This document shows, piece by piece, positions 50,261 through 59,142 of a DNA stretch of 64,000 nucleotides. Source of the stretch: Subtercola boreus (GTDB taxonomy: Bacteria > Actinomycetota > Actinomycetes > Actinomycetales > Microbacteriaceae); the NCBI RefSeq assembly GCF_006716115.1, contig NZ_VFOO01000001.1, positions 2,666,001 through 2,730,000 on the forward strand, in the 5' to 3' direction. The position numbers were made by a program, and so were the translations under genes. Position 1 is the first letter of the stretch. Every line of letters begins with the position of its first letter. The notes beneath the pieces were generated by a model, which ran no database searches, was not told the origin of the DNA, and worked only from the letters and a program-made list of their open reading frames with translations.

Positions 50261-51172
50261 TCAGGCCGAGACATCCGCCCACCCGGGGTATCGCACGGCC
50301 AGCTGCCGGGCGTGGGCAATGAGCGCATCGGAATCGGCCGATAGCCGCGCGCTGTTCCACACAAGCCCGAACACGCGGTGGGCATCGGCATTCGCGATCG
50401 GCACGCTGACGGTTCGCGGGCTGAGCGAAGCGTCGGCCGGGAGGATCGCCACCCCGAGACCGGCCGCGACGTACCCGCGAACAGTCAACAGGTTGTCTGC
50501 CTCGAGAGCGATCCTCGGGCTGAAGCCAGCGGCCGCGCAGAGCGCGTCGGCTCTGTCGCGAGCATCGAAGCGGTGATCGAGCGCGAGAAAGGCCTCATCG
50601 CTGACGTCTGAGAGCGCGACACTGCCCGCCCCGGCCATCCGATGGCCCACCGGCACCACCAGCACGAGCGCCTGCCTCCCCACCGGCAGCCAGCCGAAGC
50701 GGCCCGGTGGCCTCGGCGCGGTGAGTGCGACGTCGATGCCGCCAGCGTCGAGACCGTCGAGCAGGTCTGCGCTCGACCCCTCGCGGTGCGCGATCACCGT
50801 CTGCGGCTGCGTGACGAGGAACGACGCGATGAGCTCGCCTGCTACGGTGGGCCCGAGGGAGCGCAGAAATCCGACGGTGAGCGAGGCAACGGGCGCATCG
50901 CCCCGGATGCGGTGCAGAGCCTGATCGAGCGTGCGAAGTGATTCGGCAGCCGCGGCGGCCAGGGTCCGCCCCTCGTCACTCAGCTCCACGCCTCGCCCAC
51001 GACGGATGAGCAACTCGATGCCGAGCTGCTGCTCCCAGGCTCGAAGCGAACGACTGAGCGTCGGCTGGCTCACACCCGTTCGCTCGGCCGCACGCGTGAT
51101 GTTGGGGTCGAGCGCCAACGCGGCCAGTTGGGCCAGGGCCGGTGCGAGGCCCGCGGCCGATGAATCATCCAT
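50261..51172 (-). CDS. LysR-family regulator of the malonate operon
   Basis: This is a 303-residue LysR protein with helix-turn-helix PNITRAAERTGVSQPTLSRSLRAWEQQLG (about residues 23-51) and an effector domain (LTVGFLRSLGPTVAGELIASFL, VLVVPVGHRMAGAGSVALSDV). It is divergent from mdcA by 61 bases, the usual place for a malonate-responsive regulator such as MdcR. The inverted repeat AATCAT-N10-ATGATT at 51163-51184 overlaps its start codon, suggesting autoregulation. Confidence 0.87.
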   Translation of the reverse strand: MDDSSAAGLAPALAQLAALALDPNITRAAERTGVSQPTLSRSLRAWEQQLGIELLIRRGRGVELSDEGRTLAAAAAESLRTLDQALHRIRGDAPVASLTVGFLRSLGPTVAGELIASFLVTQPQTVIAHREGSSADLLDGLDAGGIDVALTAPRPPGRFGWLPVGRQALVLVVPVGHRMAGAGSVALSDVSDEAFLALDHRFDARDRADALCAAAGFSPRIALEADNLLTVRGYVAAGLGVAILPADASLSPRTVSVPIANADAHRVFGLVWNSARLSADSDALIAHARQLAVRYPGWADVSA

Positions 51173-51184
51173 CTATGCATGATT
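51163..51184. promoter_or_regulatory. Putative LysR site AATCAT-N10-ATGATT before mdcA
   Basis: Perfectly complementary 6-base arms at 51163-51168 and 51179-51184 with a 10-base spacer. It overlaps the LysR start codon and is 50 bases upstream of mdcA. The arms are AT-rich in a GC-rich context, but short arms can occur by chance. Confidence 0.4.
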
Positions 51185-51233
51185 CCGTCGCCGGGCCCTT
51201 GGAAGCAAGGGGTACCGCGCCGAGAATGGCTTC

Positions 51234-52877
51234 ATGACAGACGTGCAGAACCGATGGACGACCAGGCGCCGGGAGAAGAACCGGCGGATGACCGGGCTCG
51301 CACTTCGCTCCGGTTCGAAGATCGTCGATGCATCGGGTATCGACGATGTGCTCTCGACGCTCATTCAGCCGGGTGACCGGGTCTCGCTCGAAGGCGACAA
51401 CCAGAAGCAGGCCGACTTTCTCGCCCAGGCTCTCGCCGATGCCGACCCCGAGCGACTGCATGACCTGCACCTGCTCATCTCGTCGGTGAGCCTTCCGGCA
51501 CACCTCGATGTCTTCGAGCGGGGCATCGCCACCCGACTCGACCTCGCGTTCGCCGGGCCGCAGAGCCTGCGGCTGGCCCAGCTGGTTGAAGACAAGGTCG
51601 TGACGATCGGCGCGATCCACACCTATGTCGAGCTGTATGCCCGCATGTTCGTCGATCTGCCCCCCACTGTCGCCCTCCTCTGCGCTGAGGCCGCCGACGA
51701 ACACGGAAACCTGTATACCGGGCCCAACACCGAAGACACACCGACCATCGCCGAGGCGACCGCGTTCCACGACGGAATCGTGATCGTGCAGGTCAACCGC
51801 ATCATGAGCGAACTGCCACGTGTCGACATTCCGGGTGACTGGGTCGACGTCGTGGTCGTGAGCCCGCGCCCGTACAAGCTCGAGCCGTTGTTCACCCGCG
51901 ACCCGGCGAAGATCGGGCGCGTCGAGATCCTCAAGGCGATGCTGGCCATCCGCGGGGTCTACGAACGCCACGAGGTGGTCTCGCTGAACCACGGCATCGG
52001 CTTCGACACGGCCGCGATCGAGCTGATTCTGCCCACGTTCGGAGAGGAGCTGGGTCTACGGGGGCGCATTGCCCGCAACTGGGTGCTGAACCCGCACCCC
52101 ACGCTCATTCCCGCCATCGAGAGCGGCTGGGTCGAGTCGGTGCACTGCTTCGGCGGTGAGCCGGGCATGGAGCGCTATGTCGCCGCCCGGCCCGACGTGT
52201 TCTTCACCGGTCCCGATGGCAGCCTGCGCTCGAACCGGGTGCTCGCTCAGCTCGCCGGCCAGTACGCCATCGACATGTTCATCGGCTCCTCCCTGCAGAT
52301 CGACGGCGAAGGCAACTCGTCGACGGTGACCGCGGGGCGTCTCGCCGGGTTCGGCGGGGCACCGAACATGGGCAACGACCCGCACGGCCGCCGGCACAGC
52401 AGTGCCGCCTGGCTCGACCTGGCCTCGGGCTCGGGAGCCAGCCGCCGCGGCAGGAAGCTCGTGGTGCAGCTCGTCGAGACCTTCAAGGCGGGCGGCACAC
52501 CCACGTTCGTCGACCGCCTCGATGCTGTCGACGTCGGCACCGACGCCGGCATGCCCCTGCCGCCGGTCATGATCTACGGCGATGACGTCAGCCACATCGT
52601 GACCGAAGAGGGTGTCGCCTACCTCTACAGGGCGAACAGCCTGGATGAGAGGCGCGAAGCGATCGCGGCCGTCGCCGGTGCCACACCGATCGGCCTGCGG
52701 CACGACCCGCGGGTCACTGAACGGCTGCGGCGCGACGGCCTCGTCGCCTTTCCCGAAGACCTCGGGGTCGATGTGAGGCGTGCCGACCGGTCGCTGCTGG
52801 CCGCAAAGAGCGTCGGCGATCTGGTGGCGTGGTCAGGCGGGCTGTACGACCCGCCGGTGCGGTTCAGAAACTTCTGA
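51234..52877 (+). CDS. mdcA: Malonate decarboxylase alpha subunit (acetyl-S-ACP:malonate ACP transferase)
   Basis: This is a 547-residue protein, the expected MdcA length. Recognisable segments are RWTTRRREKNRRM at the start, SLEGDNQKQADFLAQAL, RNWVLNPHPTLIPAIESGWVESVHCFGGEPGMERYV and IDGEGNSSTVTAGRLAGFGGAPNMGNDPHGRRHSS. It moves malonate onto the acetyl-ACP arm of MdcC, releasing acetate. It is first in the operon mdcA-B-C-DE-G-H; mdcB follows after 4 bases. Confidence 0.95.
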   Translation: MTDVQNRWTTRRREKNRRMTGLALRSGSKIVDASGIDDVLSTLIQPGDRVSLEGDNQKQADFLAQALADADPERLHDLHLLISSVSLPAHLDVFERGIATRLDLAFAGPQSLRLAQLVEDKVVTIGAIHTYVELYARMFVDLPPTVALLCAEAADEHGNLYTGPNTEDTPTIAEATAFHDGIVIVQVNRIMSELPRVDIPGDWVDVVVVSPRPYKLEPLFTRDPAKIGRVEILKAMLAIRGVYERHEVVSLNHGIGFDTAAIELILPTFGEELGLRGRIARNWVLNPHPTLIPAIESGWVESVHCFGGEPGMERYVAARPDVFFTGPDGSLRSNRVLAQLAGQYAIDMFIGSSLQIDGEGNSSTVTAGRLAGFGGAPNMGNDPHGRRHSSAAWLDLASGSGASRRGRKLVVQLVETFKAGGTPTFVDRLDAVDVGTDAGMPLPPVMIYGDDVSHIVTEEGVAYLYRANSLDERREAIAAVAGATPIGLRHDPRVTERLRRDGLVAFPEDLGVDVRRADRSLLAAKSVGDLVAWSGGLYDPPVRFRNF

Positions 52878-52881
52878 GCCG

Positions 52882-53787
52882 ATGACGACGACCTTGGCTT
52901 CGACCACTCCGACGGCAACCTCCATCGCGGCGGCAGCCCCGCGCCCCGGCATCGAACCAGCCACGCTCGAACCAGCCGCGCTCGCCAGGCTGGCGGTCGA
53001 TGCGATCGCCAGCGAGGCGTTGCTGACCCCGAAACCGGGGCTCGTGGACGGCAATGGCCGGGGAAGCCACGACGACATGAACCTGCAGATGCTGCTGCGG
53101 TCATCCGAAGCCCTTCTTCCGACGTTCGAGGGTCTGGCCGGGCTCGGGCAGCAACAGCTCTCGCGGCAACAGCTCCGCGACCGGGTCGGCGTGCTCGGCC
53201 GCAGCGGAGAGGGGGCCATGCTGCAGGCCACCGACGGGGTGAACACCCACCGGGGGGCCCTCTGGGCGGTGGGGCTGCTTGTGACCGCCGCAGCCTCCTC
53301 CGCGACGGAGGACGAGACGCTCGCCCGGGCCGCCGAGCTCGCTGCAACGGCAGACTCCGCCGGGCCGCCACCCCGGTCATCCCACGGGCAGAAGGCGCTG
53401 CGGGCTCACGGGGTGTCGGGCGCGGTCGGCGAGGCCGTCGCGGGCTTTCCCCACATCGTGGATGTCGCGCTGCCCGCCCTGCGGTCGAGCCTCGGGCGCG
53501 GCGAGAGCGTCGAGCGCGCCCGCCTGCGCACGCTGCTCGCCCTGATCGCCACCGTCGACGACACCTGTGTACTGCACCGGGGCGGAGCCGCTGGGCTCCG
53601 CTGGATGCAGCGCTCCGCCCGCCGCGCAGAGAGCGCACCGGATTTCGACCACGCCCTCCGCGCCTTCAGCGACGAGGCCGACCGCCGACGCCTCTCCCCC
53701 GGCGGCAGCGCCGACCTGCTCGCGGGTGCCATCTTTCTCGACAGCCTCAGATTCCACCTTCAGGAGAACGATCATGCACACGTTTGA
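52882..53787 (+). CDS. mdcB: Triphosphoribosyl-dephospho-CoA synthase
   Basis: This is a 301-residue CitG/MdcB-family enzyme that makes the prosthetic-group precursor 2'-(5''-triphosphoribosyl)-3'-dephospho-CoA from ATP and dephospho-CoA. Diagnostic motifs are LTPKPGLVDGNGRGSHDDMN, GVNTHRGALWAVGLLV, SHGQKALRAHGVSGAVGEA and TCVLHRGG. The first 35 residues are Thr/Ala/Pro-rich and may be partly dispensable. The next gene starts inside its last codons. Confidence 0.93.
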   Translation: MTTTLASTTPTATSIAAAAPRPGIEPATLEPAALARLAVDAIASEALLTPKPGLVDGNGRGSHDDMNLQMLLRSSEALLPTFEGLAGLGQQQLSRQQLRDRVGVLGRSGEGAMLQATDGVNTHRGALWAVGLLVTAAASSATEDETLARAAELAATADSAGPPPRSSHGQKALRAHGVSGAVGEAVAGFPHIVDVALPALRSSLGRGESVERARLRTLLALIATVDDTCVLHRGGAAGLRWMQRSARRAESAPDFDHALRAFSDEADRRRLSPGGSADLLAGAIFLDSLRFHLQENDHAHV

Positions 53788-54085
53788 GTTCGAATTCCCG
53801 GGCGACCGGCCCGCTCAGCAGCGCGCGCACGTCGGAGTCGTGGGATCGGGCGACCTCGAGATCCTCGTCAGCCCGTCAGCCGATGGGGCCGCCGTGGTGC
53901 AGGTGCGAACGAGCGTCGACGGCTTCGACGATGTCTGGCGCAACGTGCTCGAACGCTTCTTCACAAGATACGGCCTGACCGGCGCGATTCAGATCAACGA
54001 CTTCGGCGCGACGCCCGGGGTCGTCTCGATTCGGCTGCTACAGGCGCTCGACCAATCGACAACCGCTGAGACGGGGCGCAACTGA
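53774..54085 (+). CDS. mdcC: Malonate decarboxylase acyl-carrier protein (delta subunit)
   Basis: This 103-residue ACP has the attachment motif VGSGDLEILV, with Ser25 the expected site for the phosphoribosyl-dephospho-CoA group. INDFGATPGVVSIRLLQAL near the C-terminus is family-typical. AGGAG lies 7 bases before ATG 53774, inside the end of mdcB (14-base overlap). It carries acetyl and malonyl thioesters during the cycle. Confidence 0.94.
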   Translation: MHTFEFEFPGDRPAQQRAHVGVVGSGDLEILVSPSADGAAVVQVRTSVDGFDDVWRNVLERFFTRYGLTGAIQINDFGATPGVVSIRLLQALDQSTTAETGRN

Positions 54086-54086
54086 C

Positions 54087-55877
54087 ATGTCCACAGAAAT
54101 CTCAGCCACACCCTCCACCGACGGCGGCGCCTACCTCCGTCGAGACAGTTTCATCGAGCGGGATGCCCGGTCCCGGGCCTTCGCGCTTCTCGACGCCGGG
54201 GCGCACGAACTACTCGACCCCTTCGATCGCATCGAGTCTCCGTGGCTCGCACTGCAGGGTGTCGTGCCGGAGTCGGATGATGGCCTGGTGGTCGTTCGCG
54301 GCACCGTCGAGGGGCGCGCGACTGTGGTGATCGCCATCGAGCAGGCGTTCCAGGGCGGCGGCATCGGCGAAGTCTCCGGCGCCAAGATCGCCGCAGCCCT
54401 CGGGTCGGCGCTGCGCGACACACTGGCCGGCCGGCCGACAGCCGCGGTGCTGCTGCTCGAAACGGGCGGCGTGCGGCTGCAGGAGGCCAACCTCGGTCTC
54501 GCTGCTGTCGCCGAGGCCTGCGCCGGCGTTCTGGCTCTTCGCGAGCATCAGCCCGTTGTCGCCCTCATCGCCGGAGGTCTCGGCAGCTTCGGCGGTATGA
54601 GCATCGTGGCCGCACTCTGTTCGAGCGTCATCATGACGCGAGAGGCGCGGCTGGGCCTGAACGGCCCCGAAGTGATCGAGTCAGAGGCGGGCATCCGCGA
54701 GTTCGACGCGGCCGACCACGCGCTCGTCTGGTCGATCGACGGCGGCGTGCAACGGCACTCGCTGCACCAGGCCGACGTGCTCGTGCCCGACGACACCGAG
54801 CCGATCCGGCTCGCCGTCGCCGAGGCGGTCGCAGCGCTCGCGGCGCCGCGCGTTCACGCACCGGCCGACGAACCGGCGGGGCCCGACGATCTCGCTACGC
54901 GGGATGTTCGCACCCCGGCATCACGGGCGCTCGACACTCTGCGCCGCCATCTGGCCGCGATCGATCCCGCCGACCCGCCGGCCCCCGCCGACCTCGGGGC
55001 GATCTTGGATTCTGCGGCAGAAGCACCGCTCGCCCCGCGGGGCGTCACGACCCGCGGGCTCGACCCCGCCGCCGGTCGCGGCACCGCGTGGACGATCGCA
55101 CTGGCAGACACCGCCCCGGCCTTTCTCGAGTCGACACTGCTCCAGGCGACACTCGAGTTGGCCGGGCAACCGGCCACGCTGCTCACCGTGGTACCCGACC
55201 CGGGCAGCCCCTACCACCGGGCCCGCCACGGAGAGGTCGGCCTGCTCGAGGGCCTGGCCCTCGCCGAACGCATCACCCAGATCACCGCGGAAGACGCCGC
55301 AGCGCCCGTCGAGAAGAAGCGGCCGATCATCGCGATCGTCGACCTGCCGAGCCAGGCGTACGGCCTGCTCGAAGAGATGATGGGCATCCACCTGCATCTG
55401 GCGGCAGCGGCAGACGCCTACGCCACGGCTCGTGCCGCCGGGCATCCGGTCGTCGCTCTCGTCGTCGGCACAGCCCTGTCGGGCGGCTTTCTCGCCCACG
55501 GGCTGCAGGCGAACCAGATTCTCGCGCTCGACGATCCGCACGTCGAGATCCATGCGATGCACAAGCCAGCTGCGGCACGAATCACGAAACGGTCGGTCGC
55601 TGAGCTCGATGAACTCGCCACCCGCATTCCGCCCCTGTCGTACGACGTTCGGGAGTGGGCGACGCTCGGCCTCTGCAACAGACTGCTTCCGGTGAGCGAC
55701 GCCGACCACCCGACGAGGGACGACGTGTCGGCGATGCGCCACCAGCTTGCCCTCGCGGTACAGCGGGCGCGCTCAGGCAGCCGTTCGCTCGAGAGCCGCT
55801 GGTCAGCCGAGACCTCGGGCGAGAACCGGGCCGCCACGAGACGCGTCTGGCAGGCGATGGCCGACCAATGGCAGTGA
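54087..55877 (+). CDS. mdcDE: Malonate decarboxylase beta-gamma fusion (malonyl-S-ACP decarboxylase)
   Basis: In this 596-residue fusion of two carboxyltransferase-like domains, residues about 15-260 are MdcD (SFIERDARSRAFALLDAGAHELLDPF, LLETGGVRLQEAN, GGLGSFGGMSIVAALCSSVIMT). Residues about 320-596 are MdcE (HGEVGLLEGLALAERI, VDLPSQAYGLLEEMMGIHLHLAAAADAY, GTALSGGFLAHGLQANQILAL). It decarboxylates malonyl-S-ACP to acetyl-S-ACP. In the classical Klebsiella operon these are separate genes. An Ala/Pro/Asp-rich linker of about 60 residues joins them. Confidence 0.93.
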   Translation: MSTEISATPSTDGGAYLRRDSFIERDARSRAFALLDAGAHELLDPFDRIESPWLALQGVVPESDDGLVVVRGTVEGRATVVIAIEQAFQGGGIGEVSGAKIAAALGSALRDTLAGRPTAAVLLLETGGVRLQEANLGLAAVAEACAGVLALREHQPVVALIAGGLGSFGGMSIVAALCSSVIMTREARLGLNGPEVIESEAGIREFDAADHALVWSIDGGVQRHSLHQADVLVPDDTEPIRLAVAEAVAALAAPRVHAPADEPAGPDDLATRDVRTPASRALDTLRRHLAAIDPADPPAPADLGAILDSAAEAPLAPRGVTTRGLDPAAGRGTAWTIALADTAPAFLESTLLQATLELAGQPATLLTVVPDPGSPYHRARHGEVGLLEGLALAERITQITAEDAAAPVEKKRPIIAIVDLPSQAYGLLEEMMGIHLHLAAAADAYATARAAGHPVVALVVGTALSGGFLAHGLQANQILALDDPHVEIHAMHKPAAARITKRSVAELDELATRIPPLSYDVREWATLGLCNRLLPVSDADHPTRDDVSAMRHQLALAVQRARSGSRSLESRWSAETSGENRAATRRVWQAMADQWQ

Positions 55878-56524
55878 GCGAACGGGCGCCGGCGAGAACC
55901 CATGATCTCGTGCGCTTCGACACCGGCCCGTACGAAGCGCAGCTGCCCGCCTGGGTCGATCGGGTGACCGGAGAAGCGTGGGCAGTGGTCACCCGGCAGA
56001 TTCTGCCGGACAAGCACACCGCAGCCGGCCTCCGCGGCCGACTCCGAAGCGAACGGGCGGCGGTGCAGATCGACGACCGGCACATCGTCGATCTGATCTC
56101 GCCAGAGAACCTGGTCGCGAAGACACTGCACGCAGGGTTCCCGTCGGTGCCGGGCGACATCTGGCGGACCCTCGACGCCCTTCTGACGTCTGCACCCACC
56201 TGGTTCGGCGGCCGCGCCTGGGGGCCGACGGGCTCGGTCGGCTTCCAGCTCGCGACCGGCCTGCCTGTGGTGCGCGAGACGAGCGACCTCGACCTGGTCA
56301 TCCGGGTCGACGGCTACCTCGATCCGGAGGAGGCGCAGTCGATTCAGGATGCCCTGGCCACACTCCCGACGAGAGTGGACTGCCTTCTCGAAACCTCTGT
56401 CGGCGCCGTCGCTCTCGCCGAGTGGGCGGCGACGACCCCCGACGGCGAGGTACTGCTGCGCACTCCGACGGGGCCGTCACTGTGCCGGAACCCCTGGGCG
56501 GCCGGCGACCGGGTTCGCCGGTGA
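55868..56524 (+). CDS. mdcG: Malonate decarboxylase holo-ACP synthase (phosphoribosyl-dephospho-CoA transferase)
   Basis: This is a 218-residue nucleotidyltransferase of the MdcG/CitX type with RETSDLDLVIRVDG, the GSDxDL-like metal motif, near residues 136-149. It attaches the prosthetic group to Ser25 of MdcC. It overlaps mdcDE by 10 bases, and its stop overlaps mdcH as GTGA. Confidence 0.92.
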   Translation: MAVSERAPARTHDLVRFDTGPYEAQLPAWVDRVTGEAWAVVTRQILPDKHTAAGLRGRLRSERAAVQIDDRHIVDLISPENLVAKTLHAGFPSVPGDIWRTLDALLTSAPTWFGGRAWGPTGSVGFQLATGLPVVRETSDLDLVIRVDGYLDPEEAQSIQDALATLPTRVDCLLETSVGAVALAEWAATTPDGEVLLRTPTGPSLCRNPWAAGDRVRR

Positions 56525-57453
56525 TCGCCTTTCTCTTCCCGGGGCAGGGGTCGCAGCATCCGGGAATGCTCGCAGCTCTCCCCTCGGCCTCCACGGTCAC
56601 CTCGACGCTCGACTCGGTGAGCGGTGTGCTCGGCCACGACGTGCGCGAGCTCGACTCGGCTGACGCCCTGGCCGGGACTGTGGGCGCGCAGCTGGCACTG
56701 TTCACCGTCGGAGTCGCCAGCTCCCGGCTGCTCGCCGAGCAGGGGGTGCTTCCCGACATCGTGGCCGGCCACTCCATCGGGGCGTTCGCCACCGCCGTCG
56801 CCGCTGGAGTGCTGACACTCGACGAGGGCGCCGCCGCCGTGCGCATCCGTGCCGAGGGAATGCGCGACCTCCACCCCTCGGGGTTCGGGCTGCTTGCCCT
56901 TCTCGGCGCCCGTCTCGCCGACGCGGAGCGCCTCGTCGCCGAATTGCGGCCCGGTGGCGGCGACCTCTTCGTGGCGATGGAGAACGCCGAAGACCAGATC
57001 GTGCTCGCGGGAAGCGACGATGCCTTCCAGCGGGTACACGACGTTGCCGCGCGCTTCGGCTTCCGCCAGGTGCGGCGGCTGGATGTCGCTGTGCCCTCAC
57101 ACTGCGCGCTGATGGCCCCGGTCGCCGCCGCCGTGGAGGAGTACCTCGCTGACATTCCCGCGCGACGACCCACTGCACGCTACCTCTCGGCCATGACAGC
57201 CCGTGCTGCACCGACGAGCGCAGCCATTGGCGACGACCTGGCGAACGGCGTGGCGCGCAGGGTTCGCTGGCGCGACACTACCGAGCTTCTCGCCGAACTG
57301 GGCAGCACGGTGGTCGTGCAGATCGCGCCGGGTCATACGACGGCCGCGCTCTTCGCCGCAGCGCACCCTGACATTCCCGTCATCGCTGTAGGTGACGCCC
57401 CCTTCGACGACTCCCTCGCGCGCATCCGACGGGCACTGTCGATTGGAGCGTGA
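56521..57453 (+). CDS. mdcH: Malonyl-CoA:ACP transacylase of malonate decarboxylase
   Basis: This is a 310-residue acyltransferase starting at GTG 56521 (VIAFLFPGQGSQHPGM). The catalytic Ser is in AGHSIGAFATAVAAG and the His is in VPSHCALMAPV. It loads the ACP arm with malonyl for activation of the enzyme complex. It is the last gene of the operon; no malonate transporter gene follows. The GTG overlaps the mdcG stop. Confidence 0.93.
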   Translation: MIAFLFPGQGSQHPGMLAALPSASTVTSTLDSVSGVLGHDVRELDSADALAGTVGAQLALFTVGVASSRLLAEQGVLPDIVAGHSIGAFATAVAAGVLTLDEGAAAVRIRAEGMRDLHPSGFGLLALLGARLADAERLVAELRPGGGDLFVAMENAEDQIVLAGSDDAFQRVHDVAARFGFRQVRRLDVAVPSHCALMAPVAAAVEEYLADIPARRPTARYLSAMTARAAPTSAAIGDDLANGVARRVRWRDTTELLAELGSTVVVQIAPGHTTAALFAAAHPDIPVIAVGDAPFDDSLARIRRALSIGA

Positions 57454-57502
57454 CACTCTGCGCGGCGGCCACGACGCGGTCGGGCTTCCGCGGTCCACGC
57501 GG

Positions 57503-58738
57503 TCAGGCGCTGGCCTGAGCACCACTCTTCGACTGGAATTCCCTCTCGACGACGTCGATCTGGTCGAGTTGCGTGAGGATCTCGCCCGGCGTTCCGTCGC
57601 CGATCATCTTCTGCAGGAACGGCGAGTGATCGAAGAAGAGGTCACGCACGGGGCGTAGGGGTGCCGGGATGTGATGGAAGATCTTGCCCAGCTTGTAGGC
57701 CGTGTCGACCTGGAAGGCCGTGTGGGGCTTCCGCGGTGTCTCATAGGCTTCGAGTGCTGAGGCGAGCGCGACCGGGTCCGAGATATCGACTCCCGCGATT
57801 CGGCGACCGAGGAAGTAGCCGTCTTCGATCGACATACCCGCGCCGTACGCGGCATAGGGCGACGTGGGGTGTGCCGCGTCGCCGACGAGCGTGGCGCGGC
57901 CCTTCGACCACTTCTCAAGCGGGGGGCGGTCACGAATCGGCCAGCGCTGCAGGCGTGCGGGATCGGTCGCTGCGATCAGCTCAGGCAAGGGAGAAGCGAA
58001 GCCCTTCGCCATCGCCGTTGCTGTCTCGTGCAGGTCCCCCGTGAACTCCTTCGAGGAGTCGAAAGCACCGAGCACCCACCACTGGTATCCCGCTCGGCCT
58101 TCGTGCCGAATCGACGTCCAGCTGCCCTGGATGGTTCGTGTGTGCGAGACCACACAGCGCCCGGTCGGCACATCGAGAGTGTCGTCGAAGGTGAACCCAC
58201 CGATGATGTGGAGGTTGTGCTCACGCTTCGGGGCGTCGCCCCAGAGCGTGCGGCGAACCAGCGAGTCGATGCCGTCTGCGCCGACGAGCAGGTCAGCCTC
58301 GAGAACGCTGCCGTCGGCCAGTTTCAGCCGAACTCCTGAATCGTCCTGTTCGAAGGACTCGACCTGGGTGTTCGTCCGCAGGACGCCCTCGGGGATGGTC
58401 TGCAGCAACCGGCTGTAGAGCTGGGGGCGCAGCATGCCGATGAATCCACCGCCGAACTGGTCGACGACATCCTGCGGCAGATGCACGACCGCCCTGACGC
58501 GCCCGGATGCGCTGCGGAACTCGGACTGGCAGGGAGCGCCGAGGTCGACCGTGTCGACACCCATCAGCCCCAGCGCCTTGATGGGCGGCGGCCAGAGATT
58601 CAGGATATTGCCGGCCGGGCGGGCGGCCGGGTAGCGCTCGAGCATGATGACGTCGTGCTCGGTCTGTGAGATGGAGAGGGCGGCGGCCATTCCGGCCGGG
58701 CCCGCTCCCATGACGATGACGCGTCCTTTTTTTGTCAT
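57503..58738 (-). CDS. FAD-dependent aromatic/heterocycle monooxygenase
   Basis: This is a 411-residue class A flavoprotein monooxygenase with GAGPAG (about residues 11-16), the LVGADGIDSLVRR DG motif (about 165) and GDAAHPTSPYAAYGAGMSIEDGYFLGR (about 295-320). GAGGAG precedes ATG 58738. It is second behind the ABM-domain gene and presumably hydroxylates an aromatic or quinone-forming substrate. The TetR gene across the intergenic palindrome is the likely regulator. Confidence 0.88.
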   Translation of the reverse strand: MTKKGRVIVMGAGPAGMAAALSISQTEHDVIMLERYPAARPAGNILNLWPPPIKALGLMGVDTVDLGAPCQSEFRSASGRVRAVVHLPQDVVDQFGGGFIGMLRPQLYSRLLQTIPEGVLRTNTQVESFEQDDSGVRLKLADGSVLEADLLVGADGIDSLVRRTLWGDAPKREHNLHIIGGFTFDDTLDVPTGRCVVSHTRTIQGSWTSIRHEGRAGYQWWVLGAFDSSKEFTGDLHETATAMAKGFASPLPELIAATDPARLQRWPIRDRPPLEKWSKGRATLVGDAAHPTSPYAAYGAGMSIEDGYFLGRRIAGVDISDPVALASALEAYETPRKPHTAFQVDTAYKLGKIFHHIPAPLRPVRDLFFDHSPFLQKMIGDGTPGEILTQLDQIDVVEREFQSKSGAQASA

Positions 58739-58796
58739 TGTGTTCTCCTCATTGAGTTGACTGGTGTGGGGTGGACGTGGAACGACGTTGTCGGTT

Positions 58797-59075
58797 CTAG
58801 AGTTCGGTCTCGTGCATGACGGGTGCATCTGACAACACACCGTCGAGGCTCGCGATGAACCGCTGGGTGTGCTCATGCCTCATGTGGGCGTCCAGAGCCG
58901 CGCGGTCACGCCACAGTTCGACACCGATGATGGCGTCGCTGTCGAGGGCGGCGGCGAAGGTGTAGCTCACGCAACCCTCATCGCCTTGAGTCGCTTCGCT
59001 GACCTTGCGGGCGAGAGCGATGAGTCGGTCGCGGGCCTCCGGATGAGCGGTGGCGCTTCCCGTGATGAGAATCAT
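58797..59075 (-). CDS. Antibiotic biosynthesis monooxygenase (ABM) domain protein
   Basis: This is a 92-residue ferredoxin-like ABM protein (ITGSATAHPEARDRLIAL, EGCVSYTFAAALDSDAIIGVELWRDRAALDAHM). Such proteins act as cofactor-free quinone-forming monooxygenases or as small partners. It is the first gene of a two-gene transcript with the FAD monooxygenase 58 bases downstream, and shares a promoter region with the divergent TetR gene. Confidence 0.88.
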   Translation of the reverse strand: MILITGSATAHPEARDRLIALARKVSEATQGDEGCVSYTFAAALDSDAIIGVELWRDRAALDAHMRHEHTQRFIASLDGVLSDAPVMHETEL

Positions 59076-59104
59076 TGAGTGTCCTGACGTCGTTGTCGTA
59101 AAAC

Positions 59105-59120
59105 CGTAGTGCGCACTACG
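59105..59120. promoter_or_regulatory. Perfect palindrome CGTAGTGCGCACTACG (TetR operator)
   Basis: A 16-base perfect inverted repeat, flanked by AAAC and TTT, 30 bases upstream of the ABM gene and 23 bases before the earliest possible TetR start. Its position and symmetry fit a TetR dimer site controlling both directions. Confidence 0.72.
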
Positions 59121-59142
59121 TTTCTATCCGCCATGGCACAAT

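Noticed and set aside
57488-57502. CCGCG-GTCCA-CGCGG hairpin between mdcH and the FAD monooxygenase as terminator
   Set aside because: Only five pairs, no T-run and background GC content makes such hairpins frequent.
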